In this document: piece by piece, positions 46,518 to 55,022 of the stretch | How the letters are laid out: each line of letters begins with the position of its first letter | Numbering within the stretch: position 1 is the first letter of the stretch | Assembly: GCF_002252445.1 (NCBI RefSeq) | Contig: NZ_NNRJ01000019.1 | Span: 310,001-374,000, forward strand | Direction of reading: 5' to 3' | DNA: 64,000 bases | Origin: Brucella thiophenivorans | GTDB taxonomy: Bacteria > Pseudomonadota > Alphaproteobacteria > Rhizobiales > Rhizobiaceae | The notes under the pieces: generated by a model | Database searches by the model: none | The model's input: the letters and a program-made list of their open reading frames with translations, nothing else | What the model was told of the DNA's origin: nothing | Made by a program: the position numbers and the translations under genes

Positions 46518-47567
46518 ATGCATGGTGAATATAAGGTCCACGGTGGTAAGCTCGTCGTTATCGATCTGGAGGTTCAGGACAACAAACTAACCAACGTTCA
46601 GGTTGCCGGTGATTTTTTTCTTGAGCCGGCTGAAGCCCTTGACGATATTCGCGATTCACTGTTCGGTTTGCCAGCAACCGCATCCGCTGAAGAGATTGCC
46701 GATGCAGTGCGTAAAGGCTTGCGAACTGATGCCTTCATGATCGGTTTCAGCCCGGAGGCAGTAGCAATCGCTGTTCGTCGCGCTCTCGGTGTTGCACGCA
46801 CATGGCGCGATTACGAATGGCAGATCATCGATATTCCGCCACTAAGCCCTACAATGCATCTTGCACTTGATGAAGTGCTGGCACGCGAAGTTGCTGCCGG
46901 ACGTCGTGCACCGACTTTGCGTTTTTGGGAATGGGAACGCCCTTCGATCATCATTGGCGCGTTTCAGTCGCTGCGCAATGAAGTGGATATGGAGGCGACT
47001 AAAGAAATGGGCGTTGAAACTGTGCGCCGCGTGACCGGTGGTGGCGCCATGTTTGTTGAGCCGGGCAATACGATCACTTATTCGCTTTATGCGCCGGGCG
47101 ATCTCGTCCGCGATATGAGCTTTGCCGATTCCTATGCATTTCTCGACGAATGGGTGCTGAAATCGCTGAATTCACTCGGAATTGATGCCTTCTATAAACC
47201 ATTGAACGACATTGCGAGCTCAAAGGGCAAGATTGGCGGCGCGGCGCAAAAGCGCTATTCCGGCGGAACTGTGCTGCATCATGTGACCATGGCTTACGAT
47301 ATGGACGCTGAGAAAATGGTGAAGGTTTTGCGCATTGGGCGTGAAAAACTCTCCGACAAAGGCACGGCAAGTGCCGTCAAGCGCGTTGATCCCGTGCGCA
47401 GTCAGACCGGCTTGCCACGCCGCGAAGTCATTGATCGGATGACGGAGACGTTCATCTCACTCAATGGTGGCGTCAGCGGCACCATCACGCCAGAAGAATT
47501 TGCAGCCGCTGAGCAACTTGTTGAGGAGAAATTCGCAACGGAAAAGTGGCTGCATCATATTCCGTAA
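46518..47567 (+). CDS. Lipoate-protein ligase with accessory domain at the N-terminus
   Basis: This 349-residue ligase attaches lipoate to the E2 and H proteins. The catalytic BPL/LplA domain (about 105-340) shows RRVTGGGAMFVEPGNTITYS (shortened RRVTGGGAMF), the lysine motif DIASSKGKIGGAAQKR and MHLALDEVLA. The first 100 residues resemble the accessory domain that in E. coli LplA is C-terminal (VAGDFFLEPAEALDDIRDSL), so the order of domains is swapped. This resembles fused LplB-LplA or sLpl(AB) types. It may work with LipA/LipB elsewhere. Confidence 0.88.
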   Translation: MHGEYKVHGGKLVVIDLEVQDNKLTNVQVAGDFFLEPAEALDDIRDSLFGLPATASAEEIADAVRKGLRTDAFMIGFSPEAVAIAVRRALGVARTWRDYEWQIIDIPPLSPTMHLALDEVLAREVAAGRRAPTLRFWEWERPSIIIGAFQSLRNEVDMEATKEMGVETVRRVTGGGAMFVEPGNTITYSLYAPGDLVRDMSFADSYAFLDEWVLKSLNSLGIDAFYKPLNDIASSKGKIGGAAQKRYSGGTVLHHVTMAYDMDAEKMVKVLRIGREKLSDKGTASAVKRVDPVRSQTGLPRREVIDRMTETFISLNGGVSGTITPEEFAAAEQLVEEKFATEKWLHHIP

Positions 47568-47660
47568 GCAAAGAATGGCCGCAAGCTCCACACCTCTGCG
47601 TGACAGCGGCGTCAAGCCATGCCATAGGGAGGCCAAGTTTTCACAAGGCCTCCAGCGCAC

Positions 47661-49286
47661 ATGATCCGTATCGACAACGTTAGTAAGTCCAACAGCCATC
47701 GCATTTTGTTTATCGAAACCTCTGCCGCTTTAAACCGTGGCGAGAAGATTGGCCTCGTTGGTCCGAATGGCGCTGGCAAGACCACGCTTTTTCGTATGAT
47801 CACTGGCGAAGATTTGCCGGATGAAGGGCAGGTTACTGTCGAAAAAGGCGTAACGATTGGCTATTTCAACCAGAATGTTGGTGAGATGGGCGGCCGGTCC
47901 GCTGTTGCAGAAGTGATGGACGGGGCAGGGCCTGTTAGTTCTGTTGCGGCTGAATTGCGTGAACTCGAAGCTGCCATGTGCGATCCGGATCGTCTTGACG
48001 AGATGGATGCCATCATCGAGCGCTATGGCGAGGTGCAGGCGCGCTATGAAGAGCTGGACGGCTATGGTCTGGATGGTCGTGCGCGTGAAGTTCTGGCCGG
48101 TCTGAGTTTCAGTCAGGAAATGATGGACGGCGACGTCGGCAAATTGTCTGGCGGCTGGAAGATGCGCGTGGCGCTTGCCCGAATTCTGCTGATGCGTCCC
48201 GACGTCATGCTTCTCGACGAGCCAAGCAACCATCTTGATCTCGAAAGCCTGATCTGGCTCGAAGCCTTTCTCAAGAACTACGACGGTGCACTGCTTATGA
48301 CTTCGCATGACCGCGAGTTCATGAACCGTATCGTGACAAAAATCATTGAAATTGATGGCGGTTCGCTTAATTCTTACAATGGCGATTATGGTTTTTATGA
48401 AAGCCAGCGTGCGCTCAACGAAAAACAGCAACAGGCGCAGTTCGAACGCCAACAAGCAATGCTTGCTAAGGAAATCAAGTTCATCGAACGTTTCAAGGCG
48501 CGCGCGTCCCATGCATCGCAGGTGCAGAGCCGCGTTAAGAAACTGGAAAAGATCGACCGTGTTGAGCCGCCACGCCGCCGCCAGACGGTAGCTTTCGACT
48601 TTGCGCCGGCACCGCGCTCTGGCGAAGATGTGGTCAGCCTCAAGGGTGTCAAAAAAACCTATGGTAGCCGCACGATCTATGACGGCCTGGACTTTATGGT
48701 TCGCCGCCGTGAACGCTGGTGCATCATGGGCGTGAACGGAGCAGGCAAGTCGACACTGCTTAAACTCGTGACCGGCGCGACCGATCCCGATCAGGGCATT
48801 GTAAACCTTGGTGCGAGCGTAAAGCTTGGCTATTTTGCCCAGCACGCCATGGATATTCTCGATGGTGACAGCACCATTCTTGAGTGGCTGGAACATCGCT
48901 TTCCAAAGGCCGGACAGGCACCATTACGCGCATTGGCTGGTTGCTTTGGCTTTTCAGGTGATGACATTGAAAAGAAATGTCGCGTGCTTTCCGGTGGTGA
49001 AAAAGCGCGACTGGTGATGGCGGCAATGCTGTTTGATCCACCGAACTTCCTCGTGCTCGACGAGCCTACCAACCATTTGGATCTCGACACCAAGGAAATG
49101 CTGATCAAGGCGCTTTCAGCCTATGAAGGCACAATGCTGTTCGTGTCGCATGATCGTCGTTTTCTGGCTGCCTTATCCAACCGCGTGCTGGAACTTACAC
49201 CCGATGGCATTCAGCAATATGGCGGTGGGTACACTGAGTATGTGGAGAGCACCGGGCAGGAAGCCCCGGGTCTGCATGCAGGATAA
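47661..49286 (+). CDS. ABC-F family ATPase
   Basis: This is a soluble protein of 541 residues with two ATP-binding cassettes and no membrane part, so it acts on the ribosome rather than as a transporter. It has Walker A GPNGAGKTT and GVNGAGKST, signatures LSGGWKMR and LSGGEKARLV, and Walker B with the DEPSNHLD and DEPTNHLD forms that mark ABC-F. The linker between cassettes (about 250-320) is basic and helical. It follows the lipoate ligase by 93 bases and ends at a strong terminator. Confidence 0.93.
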   Translation: MIRIDNVSKSNSHRILFIETSAALNRGEKIGLVGPNGAGKTTLFRMITGEDLPDEGQVTVEKGVTIGYFNQNVGEMGGRSAVAEVMDGAGPVSSVAAELRELEAAMCDPDRLDEMDAIIERYGEVQARYEELDGYGLDGRAREVLAGLSFSQEMMDGDVGKLSGGWKMRVALARILLMRPDVMLLDEPSNHLDLESLIWLEAFLKNYDGALLMTSHDREFMNRIVTKIIEIDGGSLNSYNGDYGFYESQRALNEKQQQAQFERQQAMLAKEIKFIERFKARASHASQVQSRVKKLEKIDRVEPPRRRQTVAFDFAPAPRSGEDVVSLKGVKKTYGSRTIYDGLDFMVRRRERWCIMGVNGAGKSTLLKLVTGATDPDQGIVNLGASVKLGYFAQHAMDILDGDSTILEWLEHRFPKAGQAPLRALAGCFGFSGDDIEKKCRVLSGGEKARLVMAAMLFDPPNFLVLDEPTNHLDLDTKEMLIKALSAYEGTMLFVSHDRRFLAALSNRVLELTPDGIQQYGGGYTEYVESTGQEAPGLHAG

Positions 49287-49288
49287 AA

Positions 49289-49318
49289 CAAAGGCGGGAC
49301 ATTCCCGCCTTTTCTTTT
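49289..49318 (+). terminator. Terminator of the ABC-F gene
   Basis: AAGGCGGGA/TCCCGCCTT with a 3-base loop, then TTTCTTTT. Confidence 0.92.
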
Positions 49319-49346
49319 GCGCCTTTATCCAGAGATCGAAACGGCT

Positions 49347-49718
49347 CTAACGCAATGGCCTTTTCATTATGAGAGGGCCTTCCGATTTCGGTTCCACATA
49401 ACGCATGACAATACGCACCGTCCGGGAGCGAACAGAAGTGTTGCTGGCACACTTTAAAATCGCATCTTGAGCCGACACGGCGAAGTCTTCGCCTGCTTTC
49501 CTGACCGGCTGAAATTCAACAGTTATAATGCGTGTGAGTTCGCCCTGTCCGTCGTAAGTAACTTCGAACGTTGCGGAGGCTCGGCTGTAGTTCGTGCCTT
49601 CCGGCAATTGCCAACACTTTGTCGCCATCTCTGTTACAATTTCGGCGTCAGTTGCCGATCTGGCAATTGTTGGAGTAAGCCAAAGCGCGAAAACTACAAA
49701 TCCGATTAACTTTTTCAT
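49347..49718 (-). CDS. Small exported protein, TonB-C-like
   Basis: I do not know the role of this 123-residue protein. It has a Sec signal peptide (MKKLIGFVVFALWLTPTIARS) and a short alpha+beta domain with two cysteines (TKCWQLP, LKCASN). The pattern of a Cys-Trp-x-x-P followed by an ASATFEVTYDGQGEL strand is like TolA or TonB C-terminal domain proteins of Rhizobiales. Its upstream region abuts the left end of the arsenic element, so the element did not disrupt it. Confidence 0.75.
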   Translation of the reverse strand: MKKLIGFVVFALWLTPTIARSATDAEIVTEMATKCWQLPEGTNYSRASATFEVTYDGQGELTRIITVEFQPVRKAGEDFAVSAQDAILKCASNTSVRSRTVRIVMRYVEPKSEGPLIMKRPLR

Positions 49719-49862
49719 CAGTCTCCCAAGCGGTTAAGTCTCAGCCCTTGATTTAAGATAGGTCTTCAGAAGATAAAATGCCAATTTCAGGCACGTATTT
49801 GTTCCTCAGCGGCGAGATAGCATTCGCGCTGGTGAGACCAAGAAGAATTAGTTGATCTGAAA

Positions 49863-49867
49863 ATAAA
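49863..49867. repeat. 5-bp direct repeat ATAAA, left flank of the ars element
   Basis: ATAAA sits immediately outside the left inverted repeat and is repeated immediately outside the right one (55607-55611). It is the form expected for a target-site duplication made on insertion. Confidence 0.65.
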
Positions 49868-49894
49868 TGATCGCGCTCCCTTGGTTCGTCGCTA
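49868..49894 (+). repeat. Left terminal inverted repeat of the ars element
   Basis: Begins TGATCGCG and then reads CTCCCTTGGTTCGTCGCTA. It differs from the right copy at positions 5 and 8 only. Confidence 0.85.
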
Positions 49895-49920
49895 GCCGTA
49901 AAAGCATCGTTGATTTCACT

Positions 49921-50555
49921 AATGTTTCACGGCCACCATCGCAAAGGTATCTGCATAGTGATGGCATGCAGATGATGAACTAGGACTTCATCACCCGTAT
50001 GGCCGTTGCTCATGCGCATTTCGAGGGGTGCATCCGTTCCGCGATGGCAACGGTCGTGTCGGTCGTCTGCTGCTTCCCGTGATGATGGCGGACGAAGGCC
50101 ACGAGCCCGTCTACCTATCCTCCTTCATTGAGGAGAACAAGCAACGGTATTACGATGGCCTTAAAGCAGCACAGCAGCGCATGGACTACTCACCTCTTGT
50201 CGTGTTCATGGCCAACGCAATCAAGGAGTCGGTCTACGAATTGAAGCGACTTCGAAGCGATCTCGCTGAATTGCGTGACGACTGGCTGCAGCGCGACAAG
50301 TGGCGCGCAGGATCAACCGCCGTCCGCGCATTGGAAATTCTGCATGAGTACCCTGTTCTGACCGTCGGTCGCCTGGCTTCGCTCCTCGATGTCTCTTTCC
50401 AATCGGCCTCAACTGCCATGAAGAACTTGGTCGATACGGGAATTCTGTCGGAGAAGACCGGGTACACGCGTAACCGCGTCTTCACAGCGCCCGAAGCCGT
50501 GGCCCTGCTGAACAGACCGTTCGGAGAGTACGAGCCCGATGGTTATGACATGTAG
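49921..50555 (+). pseudogene. Fic-family protein remnant (5'-truncated, frameshifted)
   Basis: From 50028 on, a clean frame encodes the Fic active site HPFRDGNGRVGR, a downstream helical part and a C-terminal winged-helix-like region (VLTVGRLASLLDVSFQSAS). Fic proteins transfer AMP or similar groups to proteins. Just upstream, in another frame, is DFITRMAVAHAHFEG, the normal lead-in to HPFRDGNGR, so one base is missing at about 50023-50027 in a run of G. That upstream frame also has a TAG at 49981. Only about 60 codons precede the motif before the inverted repeat, so most of the N-terminal part is gone. It is therefore a degraded gene at the left edge of the element. Confidence 0.8.
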
Positions 50556-50572
50556 GGTGTCGGACAAATGCG

Positions 50573-50606
50573 TTGACAACACCGTCATATCTGTTATTCT
50601 GGATAT
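50573..50606 (+). promoter_or_regulatory. Promoter and ArsR-type operator of the ars operon
   Basis: TTGACA (50573-50578), a 16-base spacer and TATTCT (50595-50600) form a good sigma-70 promoter. The dyad ATATC (50587-50591) / GATAT (50602-50606) overlaps the -10 box and is the kind of site ArsR binds. The arsR ATG is only 6 bases after the -10 box, so the mRNA may start at or next to the ATG. Confidence 0.7.
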
Positions 50607-50960
50607 ATGGATAATACGTCAGCAATCACCGCGCTTTCTGCGCTAGCCCAGACCACACGATTGGAAACCTTCCGGCTTCTGGTACGGCACGAGCCTGATG
50701 GCGTCCCCGTCGGTGAATTGGCAAAGCTGCTCGATGTGCCGCAAAATACTATGTCCGCACACCTTGCCACGCTTTCCCGGGCAGGCCTTGTGAAGGGCGA
50801 GCGGCAAAGCCGGTCGATCATCTATCGCGCCGATCTCAGTGGGCTCCGGGACCTCACTCTCTTTCTGGTAAAAGATTGCTGTGGCGGCTCAACGGAGCTT
50901 TGTGCGCCGCTGATCGCCGAGCTTACAGCATGCTGCACTCCAGTGGAGACGCTGTCATGA
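50607..50960 (+). CDS. arsR: ArsR-family arsenite-responsive repressor
   Basis: This 117-residue winged-helix repressor controls the ars operon. The DNA-binding part is clear (FRLLVRHEPDGVPVGELAKLLDVPQNTMSAHLATLSRAGLV). A C-terminal group of cysteines (DCCGGS, ELCAPL, TACCTP) likely binds As(III), the C-terminal site type known from some ArsR proteins rather than the classical CVC site in the DNA-binding helix. It overlaps the next gene by four bases. A dyad over its own -10 box suggests autoregulation. Confidence 0.93.
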   Translation: MDNTSAITALSALAQTTRLETFRLLVRHEPDGVPVGELAKLLDVPQNTMSAHLATLSRAGLVKGERQSRSIIYRADLSGLRDLTLFLVKDCCGGSTELCAPLIAELTACCTPVETLS

Positions 50961-51397
50961 CATCTGTTCGCTTGGAAAGCATCTCCAGTGACCTCAGTGA
51001 TCTGACACAGGCGCTATCTTTGTCTGGTTTGCCGACAGAGGATATCACTGAGCCACTCCGGAGGTTCTTCCGAGCGGTCGGGCCAGACGGCAACACGGTC
51101 GGTTACTCGGGTGTCGAACAATGCGGCGAGGACGCTTTGCTACGGTCATTGGTCGTGCTGCCGGGTTGTCAGGGAAAGTCGTTCGGTAGGATGATCGTCG
51201 TCGAGACTCTCCGGTCGGCTCCGGTAGCCGGTACCGTCTACCTTGCGACGACAACGGCAGCACCATTCTTCTCTAAATTCGGAATTGACGTGGTTGACCG
51301 CGTGGAGGTGCCGAGCGCGGTTCTTGCTACCCGCCAGCTTTCGGGCATCTGCCCCGCATCCGCAACAATCATGAAACTGAACAAACCTCCGACCTAA
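50957..51397 (+). CDS. arsN2: ArsN2-family acetyltransferase
   Basis: This is a 146-residue GNAT-type acetyltransferase of the kind called arsenic resistance N-acetyltransferase ArsN2. The acetyl-CoA loop region LVVLPGCQGKSFGRMIV and the C-terminal PFFSKFGIDVVDR segment are visible. Relatives (ArsN1) acetylate arsinothricin; the substrate of ArsN2 is less sure. ATG 50957 overlaps the arsR stop as ATGA, a sign of translational coupling, so I prefer it to the earlier in-frame start inside arsR. Confidence 0.85.
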   Translation: MTSVRLESISSDLSDLTQALSLSGLPTEDITEPLRRFFRAVGPDGNTVGYSGVEQCGEDALLRSLVVLPGCQGKSFGRMIVVETLRSAPVAGTVYLATTTAAPFFSKFGIDVVDRVEVPSAVLATRQLSGICPASATIMKLNKPPT

Positions 51398-51412
51398 CAA
51401 CGGACGATCACC

Positions 51413-51940
51413 ATGACCGCGAAAATCTACAACGTGCTCTTTTTGTGCACGGGCAATTCCGCTCGCTCTATTCTTGCCGAATACATCCTGAATAAGGAAG
51501 GACTAGGGCGTTTCAAGGCGTTCTCGGCCGGTAGCCATCCAAAGGGCGAGGTCAATCCGCATGCCTTGAAGGAGCTTCAGGCACTGGGGTATCCGGCGAC
51601 AGACTTTTCGTCGAAGAGCTGGGATGTCTTTTCTGAACCTGGCGCTCCCGAAATGGATTTTATCTTCACCGTCTGCGACAGCGCGGCTGGAGAAGCGTGC
51701 CCGGTGTGGATTGGCCATCCTATGACCGCACACTGGGGTGTTGAAGACCCAGCAGCCGTCAGTGGTTCCGAGGTCGAAATCCAGCGCGCCTTTGCTCAGG
51801 CTGCAAGATTTTTGAAGAACCGCATTACTGCATTCCTCAGCCTTCCCACGGAATCCATCGACCGGTTGGCACTGCAAACCAAGCTCCGACAAATCGGGGC
51901 GATGGAAGGTTCTACCAAACCACAGGATCGGAGCGCCTGA
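51413..51940 (+). CDS. arsC1: Arsenate reductase, low-molecular-weight phosphatase type
   Basis: This enzyme reduces arsenate to arsenite using thiols; its fold is that of LMW tyrosine phosphatases. The P-loop FLCTGNSARSILAEY carries the catalytic Cys and Arg (CX5R form). There are additional cysteines at TVCDSAAGEACPVW, of the thioredoxin- or mycothiol-linked kind, and PMTAHWGVEDPAA is a family signature. It has 175 residues, with a C-terminal tail longer than usual. Its stop overlaps the acr3 ATG by one base. Confidence 0.93.
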   Translation: MTAKIYNVLFLCTGNSARSILAEYILNKEGLGRFKAFSAGSHPKGEVNPHALKELQALGYPATDFSSKSWDVFSEPGAPEMDFIFTVCDSAAGEACPVWIGHPMTAHWGVEDPAAVSGSEVEIQRAFAQAARFLKNRITAFLSLPTESIDRLALQTKLRQIGAMEGSTKPQDRSA

Positions 51941-52998
51941 TGTCGACGTTCGAGCGCTACCTCACGATTTGGGTCTTCCTGTGCATCGTCGTAGGCGTTG
52001 CACTCGGTCACCTGATCCCTGGCGTGTTCCAGACTATCGGTGCTGCCGAGATCGCCAAGGTCAACATTCCCGTCGCGATCCTCATCTGGCTGATGATCAT
52101 CCCGATGCTGGTCAAGATTGATTTCCGTTCGTTGAGCCAGGTCAGCACGTTTTGGCGAGGCATCGGCGTTACGCTGTTCATCAACTGGGCGGTGAAGCCG
52201 TTCTCGATGGCGCTGCTTGGATGGCTGTTCATTGGATACCTGTTCAGGCCGTACCTGCCCGCTGATCAGATCGACTCCTACATTGCGGGCCTTATTATCC
52301 TGGCGGCAGCACCGTGCACTGCGATGGTGTTCGTCTGGTCCAACCTGACGAAGGGAAACCCGCTTTTCACATTGTCCCAAGTTGCGCTGAACGATGCGAT
52401 CATGATTGTTGCCTTCGCACCTATCGTCGGTCTTTTGCTCGGCCTCTCTGCAATAACAGTCCCTTGGGATACACTGGTCATATCGGTCGGTCTCTACATC
52501 GCGGTGCCCGTGGTGATCGCTCAGGTGCTGCGCAGCAGGCTTACCGCTGACGGAACCACCGACGGGCTCGACAGGATATTGGAGAAGCTGCAGCCGATCT
52601 CCCTTCTGTCCTTGCTTGTCACACTGGTCCTGCTCTTCGGCTTCCAAGGTGAGCAGATCATCGCCCAGCCGACCATCATCGCGCTGTTGGCCGTCCCGAT
52701 CCTGATCCAGGTCTATTTCAACTCCGGGCTCGCCTATCTGTTGAACCGGATGTCAGGTGAGCAGCACTGTGTTGCTGGTCCGTCAGCATTGATCGGAGCC
52801 AGCAACTTCTTCGAACTCGCCGTCGCTGCCGCCATCAGCTTGTTCGGATTCCAATCTGGAGCGGCGTTGGCAACCGTTGTCGGGGTCCTCATCGAGGTCC
52901 CCGTCATGTTGTCCGTCGTCTGGATCGTGAACCGCTCGAAGGGTTGGTACGAGTCCGCCCCCTCCGTCTCCCAAAACACCGCCACCGAAAGACGCTGA
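51940..52998 (+). CDS. acr3: Arsenite efflux permease ACR3
   Basis: This inner membrane protein of ten segments exports arsenite using the proton gradient. At 352 residues it is the standard bacterial Acr3 length. The conserved cysteine region LAAAPCTAMVFVWSNL and the NDAIMIV motif in the fourth and fifth segments are present. It is co-transcribed with the reductase genes on either side: the ATG overlaps arsC1, and arsC2 starts 2 bases after its stop. Confidence 0.95.
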   Translation: MSTFERYLTIWVFLCIVVGVALGHLIPGVFQTIGAAEIAKVNIPVAILIWLMIIPMLVKIDFRSLSQVSTFWRGIGVTLFINWAVKPFSMALLGWLFIGYLFRPYLPADQIDSYIAGLIILAAAPCTAMVFVWSNLTKGNPLFTLSQVALNDAIMIVAFAPIVGLLLGLSAITVPWDTLVISVGLYIAVPVVIAQVLRSRLTADGTTDGLDRILEKLQPISLLSLLVTLVLLFGFQGEQIIAQPTIIALLAVPILIQVYFNSGLAYLLNRMSGEQHCVAGPSALIGASNFFELAVAAAISLFGFQSGAALATVVGVLIEVPVMLSVVWIVNRSKGWYESAPSVSQNTATERR

Positions 52999-52999
52999 A

Positions 53000-53425
53000 A
53001 TGAACGTCACCATCTATCACAACCCCGCCTGCGGAACGTCCCGCAACACGCTCGAACTCATCCAGCACGCTGGCATCAAACCGACCGTGATCGAATACCT
53101 GAAGACACCGCCTTCACGTGAGCAGCTCGTCAGAATGATTGCGGGTGCCGGTCTGACGGTTCGTCAAGCGATACGGGAAAAGGGCACGCCCTACGCCAAC
53201 CTCGGTCTCGACAATCCAGCCCTGACCGACGACGAACTTCTCGACGCCATGCTCCAGGACCCGATCCTGATCAACCGTCCGTTTGTGTTGACGCCCATGG
53301 GTACGCGCCTATCCCGCCCATCCGAGGTCGTGCTCGACATCCTGCCTGCCGATGCATTCAAAGGGCCGTTTACAAAAGAATACGGAGAACAGGTTCTTGA
53401 CGAAAAGGGGCAGCGCATTGTCTGA
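53000..53425 (+). CDS. arsC2: Arsenate reductase, glutaredoxin-dependent type
   Basis: This 141-residue enzyme is unrelated to ArsC1 and belongs to the ArsC/Spx thioredoxin-like family. The catalytic Cys is in [10 protein letters not shown] near residue 12, and the basic residues of the arsenate pocket are in REKGTPY and [15 protein letters not shown]. It uses glutathione and glutaredoxin. Its 3' end overlaps the arsH start by eight bases. Confidence 0.94.
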   Translation: MNVTIYHNPACGTSRNTLELIQHAGIKPTVIEYLKTPPSREQLVRMIAGAGLTVRQAIREKGTPYANLGLDNPALTDDELLDAMLQDPILINRPFVLTPMGTRLSRPSEVVLDILPADAFKGPFTKEYGEQVLDEKGQRIV

Positions 53426-54128
53426 AACATTTCCTGCGGCATCGCCGGCGCATTTTCGCCAGCCCGATCTCGACGCCCTTCGCCCGACATTTTCGACGCA
53501 TAAGCCGCGCATCCTGATCCTGTACGGTTCGCTGCGGGAGGTATCCTACAGTCGGCTTCTGGCCCATGAAGCTCGCCGTCTGCTGGAGCATTTCGGGTGC
53601 GAGGTCAGAGTATTCGACCCGGCAGGTCTGCCGTTGCCCGATGAGGCTCCCGTCAGCCATCCAAAGGTTCAGGAGCTGCGCGATCTTTCAGCGTGGTCGG
53701 AAGGTCAGGTTTGGGTGAGCCCGGAGCGCCACGGCTCGATGACCGGCATCATGAAGGCTCAGATTGACTGGATTCCGCTTTCCCTTGGCTCGGTGCGCCC
53801 CACTCAGGGCAAGACTCTGGCTGTCATGGAGGTTTCCGGAGGCAGCCAGTCCTTCAATGCCCTCAACCAGATGCGCATTCTCGGTCGCTGGATGCGCATG
53901 ATAACGATTCCAAACCAGAGCAGCGTCGCTAAGGCGTTTCAGGAATTCGATGCCGACGGCCGCATGAAACCGTCTTCCTACTACGACCGCGTCGTCGACG
54001 TCTGCGAGGAGCTGGTGAAGTTCACGCTGCTGACGCGCGATGCCTCCTCGTATCTGACGGACCGCTACAGCGAGCGAAAGGAAGAGGCAGTGAAACTCGA
54101 ACAGCGGGTTCAGTTGAAGTCAATCTGA
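53418..54128 (+). CDS. arsH: ArsH, NADPH-dependent FMN reductase
   Basis: ArsH is a flavodoxin-fold oxidoreductase that oxidises trivalent organoarsenicals. The FMN-binding loop [12 protein letters not shown] and the [20 protein letters not shown] stretch are diagnostic. I start it at TTG 53418 (reads (M)[16 protein letters not shown], 236 residues), with AAAAGGGG upstream and overlap with arsC2. The open frame further 5' is inside arsC2 and does not match the family. Confidence 0.94.
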   Translation: MSETFPAASPAHFRQPDLDALRPTFSTHKPRILILYGSLREVSYSRLLAHEARRLLEHFGCEVRVFDPAGLPLPDEAPVSHPKVQELRDLSAWSEGQVWVSPERHGSMTGIMKAQIDWIPLSLGSVRPTQGKTLAVMEVSGGSQSFNALNQMRILGRWMRMITIPNQSSVAKAFQEFDADGRMKPSSYYDRVVDVCEELVKFTLLTRDASSYLTDRYSERKEEAVKLEQRVQLKSI

Positions 54129-54130
54129 CC

Positions 54131-54937
54131 TCATGTATGCCGCCAGACCTTGACCGCCGAAAGCAGAAGGATGACCGCGAGGGCTGGCAGTAGAAAACCA
54201 GTCTGCACAATGCCAAGCAGCCTACCGCCGATGAAGGTTCCTAAGATTGACCCAGCTGCCATGACGACGACAAACGCCTTATTGCGGCCGAGAACAGAGA
54301 AGCTCTGATCTCGGCTGTAGCGCGAGAAGCCGACGAGCATAGTCGGCAGGCTTACAGCCAAGGAACGAGAACCTGCCAATTTGATATCCGCGCCAAAAAG
54401 CAGAACCAGCGTCGGGATGAGCAACTCTCGCCCGCTACGCCCAACAGGGATGCCACGATCCCGATAATGAAACCCGCGATAACGCCTGCGGTGCGCTGCG
54501 CTACGCCGGTCAGAAGAGGCTGTCCGGCACTGGCATCGTGACCAATAACCAAAACCACCGCTATAGTGACGAGCAGCACGGATATCACCTTGTACAGGGT
54601 TTCCGACTTCAGACGAGTTGCCCAGCCTGCACCGAACCATGCACCGGCAAGGCTACCTGCCAACAGGTTCAAATATGATCGGCCAATGAGCCGCAATCTC
54701 TTGAAAAGGCACGGTCGCAGCGCGGAACGGCAAGGCGGACGCGACCACGACTAAGCTCATTGCTTTGTTGAGGGTTACCGCCTCCAAAGCAGCAAAATTG
54801 ACGACGCCGATTAAAAGCGGGAGGCGGAATTCCGCACCACCCAGGCCGATCAATCCGCCGAGGGCTCCAATGGCCGCTCCACCGGAGAAAGCGGCGGGCT
54901 TGTTGCGCGACAATGGAGCATTCGCAGAAATTGTCAT
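54131..54937 (-). pseudogene. Broken TauE/SafE-family permease (two frameshifts)
   Basis: Three minus-strand frames together give one permease of about 265 residues: residues from ATG 54937 (MTISANAPLSRNKP, then GGAAIGALGGLIGLGGAEFRLP) to about 54675, then a second frame from NLLAGSLAGAWFGAGW to GIVASLLGVAG, and a third frame from ELLIPTLVLLFGAD to the end. The first break is near 54670-54680 (one extra base). The second, in the GVAGGELLIP motif near 54430-54437, is one missing base, so the shifts compensate and only the middle is displaced. Such permeases export sulfite or organosulfonates. It converges with arsH, leaving 2 bases. Confidence 0.82.
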
Positions 54938-55022
54938 GACCGATGTATTTCCTCGAACATCACGAAGTTGATAGACTTATGCTTGTGATACCGGTCGATG
55001 CAAGTGGCAAGGCCCTGCTGAT

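Noticed and set aside
47730-48896. 388-residue minus-strand frame opposite the ABC-F gene
   Set aside because: Long, but entirely antisense to a gene with all ABC motifs; the protein is rich in His, Phe and Arg as expected for reverse-strand translation.
51796-52647. 283-residue minus-strand frame across arsC1 and acr3
   Set aside because: Antisense shadow with highly charged, low-complexity composition; both plus-strand genes are clear.
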